Assembly (NCBI GenBank): GCA_016707485.1
Contig: JADJHN010000003.1
Span: forward strand, 709,447-773,446
Direction: 5' to 3'
Length of the DNA stretch: 64,000 nucleotides
Source: Lysobacterales bacterium
GTDB lineage: Bacteria; Pseudomonadota; Gammaproteobacteria; Xanthomonadales; Rhodanobacteraceae
In this document: positions 1 to 8,583 of the stretch, piece after piece
How the letters are laid out: every line of letters begins with the position of its first letter
Position numbering within the stretch: the stretch's first letter is position 1
Translations under genes and position numbers: made by a program
Notes under the pieces: generated by a model
Seen by the model: only the letters and a program-made list of their open reading frames with translations
What the model was told of the DNA's origin: nothing
Databases searched by the model: none

Positions 1-1281
1 GAGAAGTTGAAGGAACGCATCGACAGGCTCGGCATCGACTGGGCACCGAATGCGAATCCCGTCGTGTTCTGGGATATCTACGGCAAGCTCGGCCATCCGG
101 TTCGCACGACGATCTCGGAGATGGGTCCGCAGCTGCTGGGCCGCCTGCTCGAACTCAACGATACCCAGCAGGGCGTCCTCGAAGTCGTGTTCAAGGCGGC
201 CGACGAGGATGGCCTGTTGATCCTCGATCTGAAAGACCTGCGCGCGATGCTCAATTTCGCCTCGGAGAATGCCAAGGCGATCTCGAAACAATACGGCTTG
301 ATCAGCCCGGCCTCGATCGCCGCGATCCAGCGTGGCCTGCTTTCGCTGGAGCAATCCGGTGCCGATCATTTCTTCGGCGAGCCGGCACTCGACCTCGCGG
401 ACTTCATGCGCCAGGACATGTCCGGTCGCGGCATCGTCAACATCCTCGCCGCCGACCAGCTCATCCTCAAGCCCAGGCTGTATTCGACCTTCCTGCTCTG
501 GATGCTCTCGGAGCTGTTTGAAAGCCTGCCCGAGGCGGGCGATCTCGACAAGCCCAAGCTGGTGTTCTTTTTCGACGAGGCGCACCTGCTCTTCGACGAT
601 GCCCCACCCGCGTTGATCCAGCGCATCGAGCAGGTCGTGCGCCTGATCCGCTCGAAGGCGGTCGGTGTCTATTTCTGTTCGCAGAATCCCGACGACGTGC
701 CGCAAGTGGTGCTTGGCCAGTTGGGCAATCGTGTCCAGCATGCCTTGCGCGCCTTTACGCCGCGCGACCAGAAGGCCGTGCGCGCAGCAGCGGAGACTTT
801 CCCGCCAAATCCGAAAGTCGATGTGGTCGCAGTGATCACCCAACTCGGCGTCGGCGAGGCCTTGGTGACCACGCTGCAGGATCGTGGCATCCCCTTGCCG
901 GTGCAGCGGACCTTGATCGCGTCCCCCGGCTGCCGCATCGGCACGATCACGGACGAGGAGCGGGCAACCGTTCGTTCCCGATCCCCGGTTGGCGGGAAGT
1001 ACGACACCGAAATCGACCGCGAATCCGCATTCGAGAAACTCGCGGCGCGCACCGAGGCAGAGGCTGCTGCAGCGCCGGCACCGGCAAGCCGGGGCGCGGG
1101 CCCGGCTCCGGCGGAAGCCGGTGGCGGGCTCATGGACAAAGTCAGTGGCGTGCTCTTCGGCACCGGCCGTCGCCAGGGCATGCTGGAAGCGATGGCCAAA
1201 TCGGCCGCACGCAATGCCGGTGGACAGATCAGCCGCTCGATCATGCGCGGCGTGCTGGGCGGCATCTTCAAGGGCCGCTGA
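1..1281 (+). CDS. HerA/YjgR-like ATPase (DUF853 family), 5' end outside window
   Basis: The reading frame is open from base 1, so the N-terminal part with the Walker A P-loop lies upstream of the window; the 424 or so residues seen are the C-terminal part of a protein that is usually about 500 residues. A Walker B strand (LVFFFDEAHLLF, about residue 180) and the nearby segment describing exclusion of other partners (YFCSQNPDDVP) fit the HerA-like/DUF853 (E. coli YjgR) ATPases, cytoplasmic proteins of poorly known function related to DNA-translocating helicases. The tail is Ala/Gly/Pro-rich and low in complexity, then ends in a basic Gly-rich segment. The stop is 11 bases before greB, so the two are probably co-transcribed. 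Family assignment is fairly firm; the function is not established. Confidence 0.8.
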   Translation, partial: EKLKERIDRLGIDWAPNANPVVFWDIYGKLGHPVRTTISEMGPQLLGRLLELNDTQQGVLEVVFKAADEDGLLILDLKDLRAMLNFASENAKAISKQYGLISPASIAAIQRGLLSLEQSGADHFFGEPALDLADFMRQDMSGRGIVNILAADQLILKPRLYSTFLLWMLSELFESLPEAGDLDKPKLVFFFDEAHLLFDDAPPALIQRIEQVVRLIRSKAVGVYFCSQNPDDVPQVVLGQLGNRVQHALRAFTPRDQKAVRAAAETFPPNPKVDVVAVITQLGVGEALVTTLQDRGIPLPVQRTLIASPGCRIGTITDEERATVRSRSPVGGKYDTEIDRESAFEKLAARTEAEAAAAPAPASRGAGPAPAEAGGGLMDKVSGVLFGTGRRQGMLEAMAKSAARNAGGQISRSIMRGVLGGIFKGR

Positions 1282-1292
1282 ATCCGGCCCGC

Positions 1293-1808
1293 ATGAGCCG
1301 CTGGCGTCCCCCGGCAGAAGCATCCTCGCCGCTGATCACGGCGGCGGGACTCGAGCGCCTGCGAGCCGAGCTTGACGAACTCTGGAATGTGCGTCGCCCC
1401 GAGGTGGTGGGTGCGTTGAGTGCGGCCGCGGCAGAAGGCGATCGCTCTGAAAATGCCGAGTACATCTATCGCAAGAAGCAGTTGGCGGAAATTGATCGTC
1501 GCGTGCGTTACCTCGGCAAGCGCATCCCCGCCCTGCGTCCCGCACACGGGCCACCGACGGATGCCTCGGCGGTGTATTTCGGGGCCTGGTTTTCGGTCGA
1601 GGACGAGGACGGCAGCACGCATGACTACCGCATCGTCGGTGCCGATGAAACGGACGCGGCACGCGGCTGGATCAGCATTGACGCCCCATTCGCGCGTGCC
1701 GCACTCAAGCGCCGCGTTGATGACGAATTCGAGGTGCAGACTCCGCAGGGGCTGCGCCGCTGCGTGATCACCCGCGTCGAGTACAGCGAACCGGCCCGGG
1801 CACGGTAG
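1293..1808 (+). CDS. greB: Transcription elongation factor GreB
   Basis: The 171-residue product has the GreA/GreB layout: an N-terminal coiled coil (about residues 15-75, including LERLRAELDEL and the acidic tip AEGDRSENAEYIYRKKQ) followed by the C-terminal FKBP-like domain. The tip acidic residues (the D and E in the GDRSENAEY stretch) are those that coordinate Mg2+ in the RNA polymerase secondary channel and stimulate cleavage of backtracked transcripts. GreB rather than GreA is suggested by the N-terminal extension and the residue pattern KRIPALRP after the coil. It begins 11 bases after the HerA-like gene. An ordinary housekeeping gene. Confidence 0.9.
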   Translation: MSRWRPPAEASSPLITAAGLERLRAELDELWNVRRPEVVGALSAAAAEGDRSENAEYIYRKKQLAEIDRRVRYLGKRIPALRPAHGPPTDASAVYFGAWFSVEDEDGSTHDYRIVGADETDAARGWISIDAPFARAALKRRVDDEFEVQTPQGLRRCVITRVEYSEPARAR

Positions 1809-1834
1809 TCGTGGCTGGCGGGCACCCATGCCTG

Positions 1835-2056
1835 CGCGTTGCGGGCATGCAGGCCCTCCATGCCATCGCCTGCAACTGCTCGGCAACTGCTTCTGCGTTG
1901 CTCTCGGCCCTTGTTCCCGACAGGGCTCAACCGCCTCCATCCTTGGAGGCGTACCTCCTGCATCCATGCAGTCGTCCTGCGTTGCAGGCATACAGGCCAT
2001 CCATGGCATCGCCGGCAACTGCTCCTGCGTTGCAGGCATACAGGCCATCCATGGCC
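1835..2056. repeat. Cluster of short extragenic repeats (GGCCATCCATGG type)
   Basis: This non-coding stretch between two converging genes holds two near-identical copies of a repeat containing GCATACAGGCCATCCATGG (about 1977-2007 and 2022-2056) and a more diverged copy (about 1835-1870). Each copy can form two short hairpins, GGCCAT/ATGGCC and CCTGCA/TGCAGG. The same unit occurs inverted at 49268-49305, and a diverged form at 51390-51412, each time directly behind a transcription terminator. ORFs that cross it are repeat artefacts. Confidence 0.75.
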
Positions 2057-2062
2057 ATAACA

Positions 2063-2092
2063 AAACGGGTGGGTCTTGCGACCCACCCGTTT
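2063..2092 (-). terminator. Rho-independent terminator of the SRPBCC gene
   Basis: A perfect 13-bp stem (AAACGGGTGGGTC paired with its complement) closes a TTGC loop. On the minus strand it is followed by TTTTG. It lies 25 bases downstream of the stop of the minus-strand gene at 2117-3265 and may also act on greB from the other side. Confidence 0.85.
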
Positions 2093-2116
2093 CAGGGATT
2101 CATTGCCTGCCAGCGA

Positions 2117-3265
2117 TCAGGGTTCGACCGGCAGGTAGACCTTGTAGGTGTTCTCGCCTTCTTCGCTGGTCGCGCTGATCTCGTCCCAGAAGCGGCCACC
2201 GTTCATCTCGCTGTAGAGATAGCCGTGGGTCTCGGCAAACGCCTTCTCCTGCAGGCGCAGCAGCGGCAGCGCTGCCGGACTCCCGGCGTACTCGGTCACC
2301 AGGGCAAGTCCGCTGTAGCTGAGCCTGGCCTTGACCTTGCCATCGACGATCAGGTTGCCATCCTCGTCGTGATCACCGGCCTTCAATTCCGCAGCAGGCT
2401 CGGCATCGGACAATTCCTCGACGGTTTCGGAAACCACCGGCGTGGTGATCGTGTAGGTGTTTCCGTCCAGCGTGAATTCGGCCGCGCTGACCGGGATGGC
2501 AACATCAAACACGTAGTTCTCGTCGCCCCAGTTGGTCGTGATCGTGCGCACCGGCCCAGCCTGGGTCAGACCGGTCTTCTTCATCACTTCTTCGATCTGG
2601 GTCACCGCGGTGAGGGTGACATCGGCAACCTCGTCCAGCGTGCGTGGCGATTTTGTTGACACGAACAGGAGCGGAACGCCAGTCACCTCGACCGGCTGGA
2701 TGTCCTGGTCCTTGTAATCCACGTTCGGGAACGAGGCGAGCATGTTGGCGAAGTTCGACACGGCGGTCTGCACGTTGGCGTCCGGCTTGCCGTGGATGTA
2801 CAGCCCTGCATAGCGCGATTTCAGATCCCAGCCGTAATCGACGTCGTAGGCCCAGACGATCTTCGTGGTCTTGCCGTTCTCGGAGGGGTTCAAGGTGATC
2901 GTGTAGAACTTGTTCGTCCCGGTGAAGTCGTTCTCGACGGCCATCCTGACCTGGCTGTCTTCGTCGGAAGAGACGATCTCCAGCTTGCCCTTGCCAACGG
3001 TTTCATTGCCATTCCAGTTGACGACCGCACCCGGGCCGTTGCGCTTGCCGTCATAGGTCATGTGCAACTGCGGGTCGAGTCGGCGCTCGGGCGACCATTC
3101 CGGGAATCGACGCAGGGTATTGGCCGCATCGAAGATCTGGCGCACGGGGCTGGACACCTCGACCGTTCGCTCGACATGCCCATGGTCAGGCAACAACGCA
3201 CCGACCCCGACGACCAGCGCGGCGACGATCAGCAAGGAAACCAGCAATTCGAGAACACGCGTCAT
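2117..3265 (-). CDS. SRPBCC-fold protein with C-terminal GyrI-like domain
   Basis: The start is placed at the ATG giving MTRVLELLVSLL because GGAGAGG lies about 8 bases upstream; the longer frame has no ribosome-binding site. One N-terminal membrane segment (residues 5-25) is followed by a START/polyketide-cyclase-like SRPBCC domain (about 35-180; VERTVEVSSPVRQIFDAA, FPEWSP) and a C-terminal segment (about 190-382) resembling GyrI/AraC effector-binding domains (ending with TYKVYLPVEP). Both folds bind small hydrophobic ligands. It is probably anchored in the inner membrane with the ligand domains outside. It stands alone on the minus strand with its own terminator. No specific substrate can be named. 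Confidence 0.65.
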   Translation of the reverse strand: MTRVLELLVSLLIVAALVVGVGALLPDHGHVERTVEVSSPVRQIFDAANTLRRFPEWSPERRLDPQLHMTYDGKRNGPGAVVNWNGNETVGKGKLEIVSSDEDSQVRMAVENDFTGTNKFYTITLNPSENGKTTKIVWAYDVDYGWDLKSRYAGLYIHGKPDANVQTAVSNFANMLASFPNVDYKDQDIQPVEVTGVPLLFVSTKSPRTLDEVADVTLTAVTQIEEVMKKTGLTQAGPVRTITTNWGDENYVFDVAIPVSAAEFTLDGNTYTITTPVVSETVEELSDAEPAAELKAGDHDEDGNLIVDGKVKARLSYSGLALVTEYAGSPAALPLLRLQEKAFAETHGYLYSEMNGGRFWDEISATSEEGENTYKVYLPVEP

Positions 3266-3468
3266 TCCGGACCTCTCCAGCGTTTGATAGACAACCGGTG
3301 CAACTTCCAGCCGGCCCAACGCCTGCAACGCGATGGATCGCCCGGCCCGGCGGTTGGGTGCCCACGGATCGATCCTCCCCGATCCGCATGGCTCAGACCG
3401 GCCATGGTACTTGAGTCTTGGCCCCGATGGCTACGACCCGAACCACGATTCCGGCCTGAAAGGGATGC

Positions 3469-4110
3469 TCAGACTATGCCGAGCTCGAAGGCCTTGAGGA
3501 CGGCGCGGGTACGGTCGCGCACGCCCAGTTTCGAGAGGATGTTGGAGACATGATTCTTCACCGTGCCCTCGGCAACCCCGAGCGAATTGGCGATTTCCTT
3601 GTTGCTGTAACCGCCGGCCATCAGGCGCAGGATCTCGGTTTCCCGCTCGGTCAGCGGATCCGGGCGGTCAAGGCTGGTGAAATCGTTGTGCATGCGCTCG
3701 AGCCCGGACAGCAGGCGCTGGGTCACCATGGGCGCGACCAGCGAGCCGCCTCCGGCAACCACCTTGACCGCATCAACCAGCTGATCGAGTGATACATCCT
3801 TGAGCAGGTAACCACGTGCGCCCGCTTTCAAGCCGGACAGGACCAGTTGTTCGTCATCGAACGTGGTCAGGATGATCGTCGGCGGCAACTTGCCGCTGCT
3901 GCCGAGGGCGTTGAGCACATCGAGGCCGGACATGCCGGGCATGCGCATGTCCAGCAGAACAACGTCCGGCGCGACTTCAGGGATCAGTTGCACGGCCTGG
4001 GCGCCATCCACCGCCTCGGCGACGACACGGATGGAATCGGACAATTCAAGCAGCGAGCGAATGCCCTGGCGAACCAGGGTCTGGTCATCGACCAGGCATA
4101 CGGAAATCAT
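3469..4110 (-). CDS. NarL/FixJ-family response regulator
   Basis: A 213-residue two-domain regulator. The receiver domain (1-120) shows the acidic pair in CLVDDQ, the phospho-acceptor Asp in VVLLDMRMPGMSGLDVL and a conserved Lys in LLKDVSLDQL. The LuxR-type helix-turn-helix (about 150-213) contains LTERETEILRLMAGGYSNKEIA and the recognition helix VKNHVSNILSKLGVRDRTRAV. It overlaps the histidine kinase by 4 bases (ATGA), so the pair is translationally coupled and very probably cognate. The target promoters cannot be told from sequence. Confidence 0.92.
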   Translation of the reverse strand: MISVCLVDDQTLVRQGIRSLLELSDSIRVVAEAVDGAQAVQLIPEVAPDVVLLDMRMPGMSGLDVLNALGSSGKLPPTIILTTFDDEQLVLSGLKAGARGYLLKDVSLDQLVDAVKVVAGGGSLVAPMVTQRLLSGLERMHNDFTSLDRPDPLTERETEILRLMAGGYSNKEIANSLGVAEGTVKNHVSNILSKLGVRDRTRAVLKAFELGIV

Positions 4111-5288
4111 GGTGTTGCCTCCAGGGGCAGCCAGGCATCAAGGGCGAATCCCTGATCGCGTGAAGTGACGATATCGAGTTGGCCGCCGAATTGCGAAAGG
4201 CGTTCGCGCATGCCGGTCAAGCCATTGCCCGGCTTGAGCTGGATCACGCCGCGACCATCGTCGCGGGCATGGATGGCGAGCCGGCTGTCCTCGGTACGCT
4301 CGAAGCTCAGCCAGAGATTGCGTGCATTGGCGTGACGCACCGCGTTGGTGATGATTTCCTGCGCGCAGCGCAACAGGAGTTGCGCACGGCGCGGATCATC
4401 GACAGTGAAGCGCGGCGGCAACTGCAGGTGGATGTCGAGCCCGGGCACGCCTTCAGTCAGAGCTTCCAGGGCGGCCGTCAAATCAATGCTGTCGTGCTCG
4501 CGAAGCTGGCTGACGACTTCGCGTACATCACTGAGCAGCAGGCGCGCCACCGACTGCGCCTGGCGCACATGCTCGTGCGCCTGCCCGCTGACCAGATGGC
4601 TGGCAACTTCCAGGTTGAGGCTCAGCGCGGTCAAATGATGGCCGACCAGATCGTGCAATTCGCGTGAAATGCGCATGCGCTCGCCCAGTCGACTGGATTC
4701 CGCCAGCAGGGCGCGGGTTGCCCGCAATTCGGCATTCAGCCGGCGCTGATCCTCGCGCGCCTCGGCTTGTTGCCTGGCAATCAGCGAAGTCACGAACGTC
4801 GTCGCGGAAATGCCGAGGTACATGATCGCCTGCCAGGCAGCCAGGCTCACCGAATAGTTCGGCCAGCTCGCAAACAACGGCAACAACGAGAAATTCTGCA
4901 GGATCATCCAGGCCACGCCGACACGCAGGCCGAGGATCCACGGCAAGGCGACAGACACCACGACCAGCAGCAAGGCGCACAGGCCGCTTTGGCTGAGCCA
5001 GCCCACGGCAATGGCGAGCAGATTGAGCAGGAGCAACGAGGCAACCTGCACGAGTCGGCGCAATCCCGAAGCATTGCGCGAACCCAGGTCGTGGGTGAGA
5101 AACCAGAAGACCAGGCCGAATGCCAGGTAGCTGCCCAGCCAGACATCGTAGAACCAGGCCGGCCGCCCCCGATCGAGCATGTCGGCGACCACCGTGTCGT
5201 ACTGCAACAGCGGGATACCCACGCAGGCGTAGGTGAACAGGCTGGCATAGCGCAACAGGCGGATATGGTTGAAATGCGGCGTCGGCAT
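4107..5288 (-). CDS. DesK/NarX-type sensor histidine kinase
   Basis: The 393-residue product has about five or six N-terminal membrane helices (residues 12-175), a coiled-coil linker, and a HisKA_3 phospho-acceptor box with His212 in RISRELHDLVGHHL. This is followed by a HATPase domain with the N box (AQEIITNAVRHANA) and the G box (DDGRGV and GNGLTGMRERL). Such kinases sense membrane state or an envelope signal through the helices rather than through a periplasmic domain. It is the first gene of the pair and overlaps the response-regulator start. The divergent gene at 5500 lies beyond a promoter region of about 210 bases. Confidence 0.9.
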   Translation of the reverse strand: MPTPHFNHIRLLRYASLFTYACVGIPLLQYDTVVADMLDRGRPAWFYDVWLGSYLAFGLVFWFLTHDLGSRNASGLRRLVQVASLLLLNLLAIAVGWLSQSGLCALLLVVVSVALPWILGLRVGVAWMILQNFSLLPLFASWPNYSVSLAAWQAIMYLGISATTFVTSLIARQQAEAREDQRRLNAELRATRALLAESSRLGERMRISRELHDLVGHHLTALSLNLEVASHLVSGQAHEHVRQAQSVARLLLSDVREVVSQLREHDSIDLTAALEALTEGVPGLDIHLQLPPRFTVDDPRRAQLLLRCAQEIITNAVRHANARNLWLSFERTEDSRLAIHARDDGRGVIQLKPGNGLTGMRERLSQFGGQLDIVTSRDQGFALDAWLPLEATP

Positions 5289-5499
5289 GACCTCATCATA
5301 AGCTGGTCGGACACGCCCGCAACCTGTCCGAAGTCATTGCCAGCGCAGGCGATCGGAGCTGCCCGCCTGGGCGCGGGAAGGCTGAAGACAGGACCTCCAC
5401 GCTTATTTAATGGTCCGTGGATCGACCGCATGCGATAATCCACACTCCGTGCCGAATGAATCGGCAAGGTCAGAATATTCCGCTGGAGTGGTTCAAGGC

Positions 5500-6114
5500 A
5501 TGACCCTAGTAATTCGCGACGTGCGCGAGCACGAGCTCGATTCCGTGCTCGCACTCAACAACGCCGTCGGTCCGCGCATCCTGGCTCTGGATTCCAGTCG
5601 CATGCGCTGGTTTTTCAACCATGCATCCTATTTCCGCGTGGCCGAAGTCGATGGCGTGATTGCCGGCTTCCTCATTGCATTGCGTGAAACGGCGGCCTAT
5701 GCAAGTCCGAACTTCCTCTGGTTTCGCGAGCGCTATCCGGAGTTTGTCTACATCGATCGCATCGTCATCGCCGAACCGTATCGCGGCCTTGGTCTGGGCC
5801 GGATCTTCTATTGCGACGTGACCAGCTACGCCGAAGTGCGCGTTCCGCTGCTTGCCTGCGAGGTTTTCCTGGAGCCACGTGACGATGTCGCCGTGCTTTT
5901 CCATGGCACCTACGGCTTCAACGAAGTCGGCCAGCAGGTCATGCCTGGCGTCGGCCGCACGGTCAGCTTGCTGGCCAAGGCACTGTGCAGCCACGAATTC
6001 GTGCGGGACACCTACCTGACGGCCGGTAGCGGCGAATTGCCCGACCTGCCCTGGCTTGCCGAGCGCACCGAAGCAAGGGTCGGCGAGCGCGGTGCGCGTG
6101 CCACCGGCAGTTGA
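5500..6114 (+). CDS. GNAT-family N-acetyltransferase
   Basis: The start is placed at the ATG giving MTLVIRDVREHEL, with GGAG 11 bases upstream; the upstream in-frame extension has no ribosome-binding site. The 204-residue product shows the GNAT fold, with an acetyl-CoA pyrophosphate-binding motif A (IDRIVIAEPYRGLGLGRIFY, about residues 84-103) and a later motif containing the CEVFLEP strand and HGTYGFNEVGQQ. The acceptor substrate cannot be predicted. It ends 9 bases before minC and is probably transcribed with the min operon, although a functional connection is not implied. Confidence 0.82.
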   Translation: MTLVIRDVREHELDSVLALNNAVGPRILALDSSRMRWFFNHASYFRVAEVDGVIAGFLIALRETAAYASPNFLWFRERYPEFVYIDRIVIAEPYRGLGLGRIFYCDVTSYAEVRVPLLACEVFLEPRDDVAVLFHGTYGFNEVGQQVMPGVGRTVSLLAKALCSHEFVRDTYLTAGSGELPDLPWLAERTEARVGERGARATGS

Positions 6115-6123
6115 TCGCGACCG

Positions 6124-6897
6124 ATGAGCGAATCCGCGAAGTCCATCGAACCGGCATCCGAACTCAAGTTCGGCCAGGTCGGCGTCGCCAACCTGCGCCT
6201 GAAGCGTCTGCACGCGGATGCGATGTCCGCCGAACTGCAGGCCAAGGTGAACAGTGCGCCGCAGCTCTTCCTGCGCACGCCGGTAATACTCGACCTGAGC
6301 CACCTGCCCGGCCTGCCGACGGCGGACGAAGTGCGCGGCCTGTTTGGTCGAATCCGTGCCGCCGGCATGCTGCCGGTCGGCCTGTCTTACGGAACAACCG
6401 AGAACGAGGAACTCGCGCGCGCGCTCGACCTGCCGCTGTTCGCGAAATTCCGCGCCGCTTTCGAGCGTGCCGGCGAACCGATGGTCACACCGCCATCCAC
6501 ATCGGCAGCGGAGCCGACGCCGGTGCCGGTGGACACGCCGACACCGGTCCCGGCGAGCCATGCGCGTGCATCGGGTCTGCACCAGGACAGCCCGGTGCGT
6601 TCTGGCCAGCAGGTCTATGCGCGCGGCAGCGACCTGGTGGTGACCAAACTGGTCGCCAACGGTGCCGAAGTGATCGCGGACGGCTCGATACACATTTACG
6701 GCGCACTGCGCGGTCGCGCCCTGGCCGGTGCACAAGGCGATGAGAGCGCGCGCATCTATTGTCAGGAATTCCATGCCGAACTGGTTTCCATCGCCGGGCG
6801 GTACCGGGTATTCGAGGATCTTCCGCAAGACTTGCGCGGCAAACCCGTGCAGGCCTGGCTGGAGGGGGAAAAACTGCTGCTGGCCAGGCTCGGCTGA
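6124..6897 (+). CDS. minC: Septum-site-determining protein MinC
   Basis: The 257-residue MinC has its N-terminal FtsZ-inhibiting domain at about 10-110 (FGQVGVANLRLKRL, TPVILDLSHLPGLP), a Pro/Thr/Ala-rich linker at about 120-150, and the C-terminal beta-helix (RSGQQVYARGSDLVV, GAEVIADGSIHIYGALRGRALAGA) that dimerises and binds MinD. With MinD it stops Z-ring assembly away from midcell. It is first in a minCDE operon and is followed by minD after 35 bases. Typical length and layout. Confidence 0.95.
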   Translation: MSESAKSIEPASELKFGQVGVANLRLKRLHADAMSAELQAKVNSAPQLFLRTPVILDLSHLPGLPTADEVRGLFGRIRAAGMLPVGLSYGTTENEELARALDLPLFAKFRAAFERAGEPMVTPPSTSAAEPTPVPVDTPTPVPASHARASGLHQDSPVRSGQQVYARGSDLVVTKLVANGAEVIADGSIHIYGALRGRALAGAQGDESARIYCQEFHAELVSIAGRYRVFEDLPQDLRGKPVQAWLEGEKLLLARLG

Positions 6898-6932
6898 CGG
6901 CGGAATCAACAAGAGCCACGGGAGTTGGGACA

Positions 6933-7745
6933 TTGACTGAGATCATCGTTGTCACGTCCGGCAAGGGCGGAGTGGGCAAGACCACGACGAGCGCGTCGCT
7001 GGCCGTCGGTCTGGCCAAGCGCGGAAAGAAAGTCGCCGTCATCGATTTCGATGTCGGTTTGCGCAATCTCGACCTGATCATGGGTTGCGAACGTCGCGTC
7101 GTCTATGACTTCGTCAATGTCATCAATGGCGAATGCACGCTCAAGCAGGCGCTGATCAAGGACAAGCGCTACGACTCGCTGTTCATCCTTGCGGCATCGC
7201 AAACCCGCGACAAGGATGCCCTGTCCAGGGACGGTGTCGACAAGGTGCTGAAAGAGCTTGCCGAAGACGGTTTTGATTTCGTCATCTGCGATTCGCCGGC
7301 CGGCATCGAAAAAGGTGCGGCCCTGGCCATGTACTTTGCCGATCGCGCCGTGGTCGTGGTCAATCCCGAGGTTTCCAGCGTACGCGATTCCGACCGCATC
7401 CTCGGCCTGCTCGCAAGCAAGACCCGCCGCGCCGAACTCGGCAACGGCGCCGTCGAACAAAATCTCCTGCTGACCCGCTACAACCCGAACCGGGTCGAGT
7501 CGGGCGACATGATGAGCATCGCCGACGTGCAGGAAATCCTCGGCATCGAGGTGATCGGCGTCATTCCCGAATCCGAAGGCGTGCTCGCCGCATCCAATGC
7601 CGGTGTCCCGGTCATTCTCGATGAGACTTCGAACGCCGGTCTCGCCTATGACGATGCGGTAGCACGCCTGCTCGGTGAAAACAGGCCGCTGCGCTTCATC
7701 GATGCGCAGAAGAAAGGCCTGCTGTCACGACTTTTCAGGAGCTGA
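6933..7745 (+). CDS. minD: Septum-site-determining ATPase MinD
   Basis: The 270-residue ParA/MinD ATPase starts with TTG: no ATG or GTG lies in frame at the expected N terminus (TEIIVVTSGKGG), and GGGAG sits 8 bases upstream of the TTG. The deviant Walker A motif GKGGVGKTT (about residues 10-18), the switch region (FDVGLRNLDLIMG) and the C-terminal amphipathic membrane-targeting helix (KKGLLSRLFRS) are all present. MinD carries MinC to the membrane and is released by MinE, giving the pole-to-pole oscillation that places the division site. Confidence 0.96.
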   Translation: MTEIIVVTSGKGGVGKTTTSASLAVGLAKRGKKVAVIDFDVGLRNLDLIMGCERRVVYDFVNVINGECTLKQALIKDKRYDSLFILAASQTRDKDALSRDGVDKVLKELAEDGFDFVICDSPAGIEKGAALAMYFADRAVVVVNPEVSSVRDSDRILGLLASKTRRAELGNGAVEQNLLLTRYNPNRVESGDMMSIADVQEILGIEVIGVIPESEGVLAASNAGVPVILDETSNAGLAYDDAVARLLGENRPLRFIDAQKKGLLSRLFRS

Positions 7746-7747
7746 GC

Positions 7748-8023
7748 ATGGGAATCCTCGACTTCTTCAAGAACAAGCCGAAGAACACCGCCAACGTCGC
7801 CAAGGAACGCCTGCGCATCATCGTCGCGCAGGAGCGCGCCCAGCGCGACAGCCCGGATTACCTGCCGACCCTGCGCCGTGAAATCCTCGAAGTCATCAAG
7901 AAATACGTCAACGTCGATCCCGATGCCGTGCTGATCAGTGTCGAACGGGATGGCGAACACGAGGTGCTGGAACTCTCGGTCGCCCTGCCCGAAAAAGCCA
8001 ATGCCGCACTCGGCAATGGCTGA
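7748..8023 (+). CDS. minE: Cell division topological specificity factor MinE
   Basis: The 91-residue product opens with the membrane-targeting helix MGILDFFKNK, followed by the MinD-contact segment (ANVAKERLRIIVAQER) and the beta-rich topological specificity domain (LEVIKKYVNVDPDAVLI). It stimulates MinD ATPase and restricts MinCD to the poles. It begins 2 bases after the minD stop, so it is translationally coupled. Confidence 0.95.
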   Translation: MGILDFFKNKPKNTANVAKERLRIIVAQERAQRDSPDYLPTLRREILEVIKKYVNVDPDAVLISVERDGEHEVLELSVALPEKANAALGNG

Positions 8024-8029
8024 GCATCG

Positions 8030-8485
8030 ATGCTGCGCCTTGCCGATGTCGATGAGCAGGTCATCCGCAACCTGCTCCATCGATATGCCTTGCAGCTCGA
8101 ACACATTGCCGAGGGCGAGACCATCCCGGGCAGCTACTGGGGCGAAACCGAGGCCGGCCTGATCGGCTCGACGGTGTTCGCGCGCAGCGACACGCCGCTG
8201 CATTCCTTGCTGCATGAAGCCTGTCACCTGATCGTGCTGCCGGTGGAACGGCGTGCGCAGGTGCATACCGATGCCACCGATTCGATCGCCGAAGAGGATG
8301 CCGCCTGCTATCTGCAGATCCTCCTTGCCGATTCCTTGCCCGGTGTCGGCCGCGAGCGCCTGATGACGGACATGGACGCATGGGGTTACACCTTCCGCCT
8401 CGGCTCCGCGCGCGCCTGGTTCGAGAACGATGCGGACGACGCGCGCGATTGGCTTGAGGCGCATTCACTGCTGCCGGCGCCATGA
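8030..8485 (+). CDS. Small HExxH protein at the end of the min operon
   Basis: A 151-residue cytoplasmic protein (no signal peptide or membrane segment) starts 6 bases after minE. Its clearest feature is HEACH (about residues 62-66, in LLHEACHLI), a zincin-like HExxH, followed by conserved-looking acidic positions (SIAEEDAACYLQ) that could supply a third metal ligand. I recognise it only as a conserved hypothetical of the xanthomonad type. A metallopeptidase or metal-binding role is inferred from HExxH alone, and a link to cell division rests only on gene position. Confidence 0.6.
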   Translation: MLRLADVDEQVIRNLLHRYALQLEHIAEGETIPGSYWGETEAGLIGSTVFARSDTPLHSLLHEACHLIVLPVERRAQVHTDATDSIAEEDAACYLQILLADSLPGVGRERLMTDMDAWGYTFRLGSARAWFENDADDARDWLEAHSLLPAP

Positions 8486-8583
8486 GCCAGGACTCGCGCG
8501 TCCGCCAAAGCCCGCGCGATCAGCGCAACTCCCTGCGCACCGACCAGCTTTGATGGATCTGGCGACGCGCTCCAGATGGCACT

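Noticed and set aside
1809..2659. ORFs on both strands across the 1.8-2.1 kb repeats
   Set aside because: The translations simply follow the repeat period (HAIACNCS, QAYRPSMA) and are not conserved proteins.
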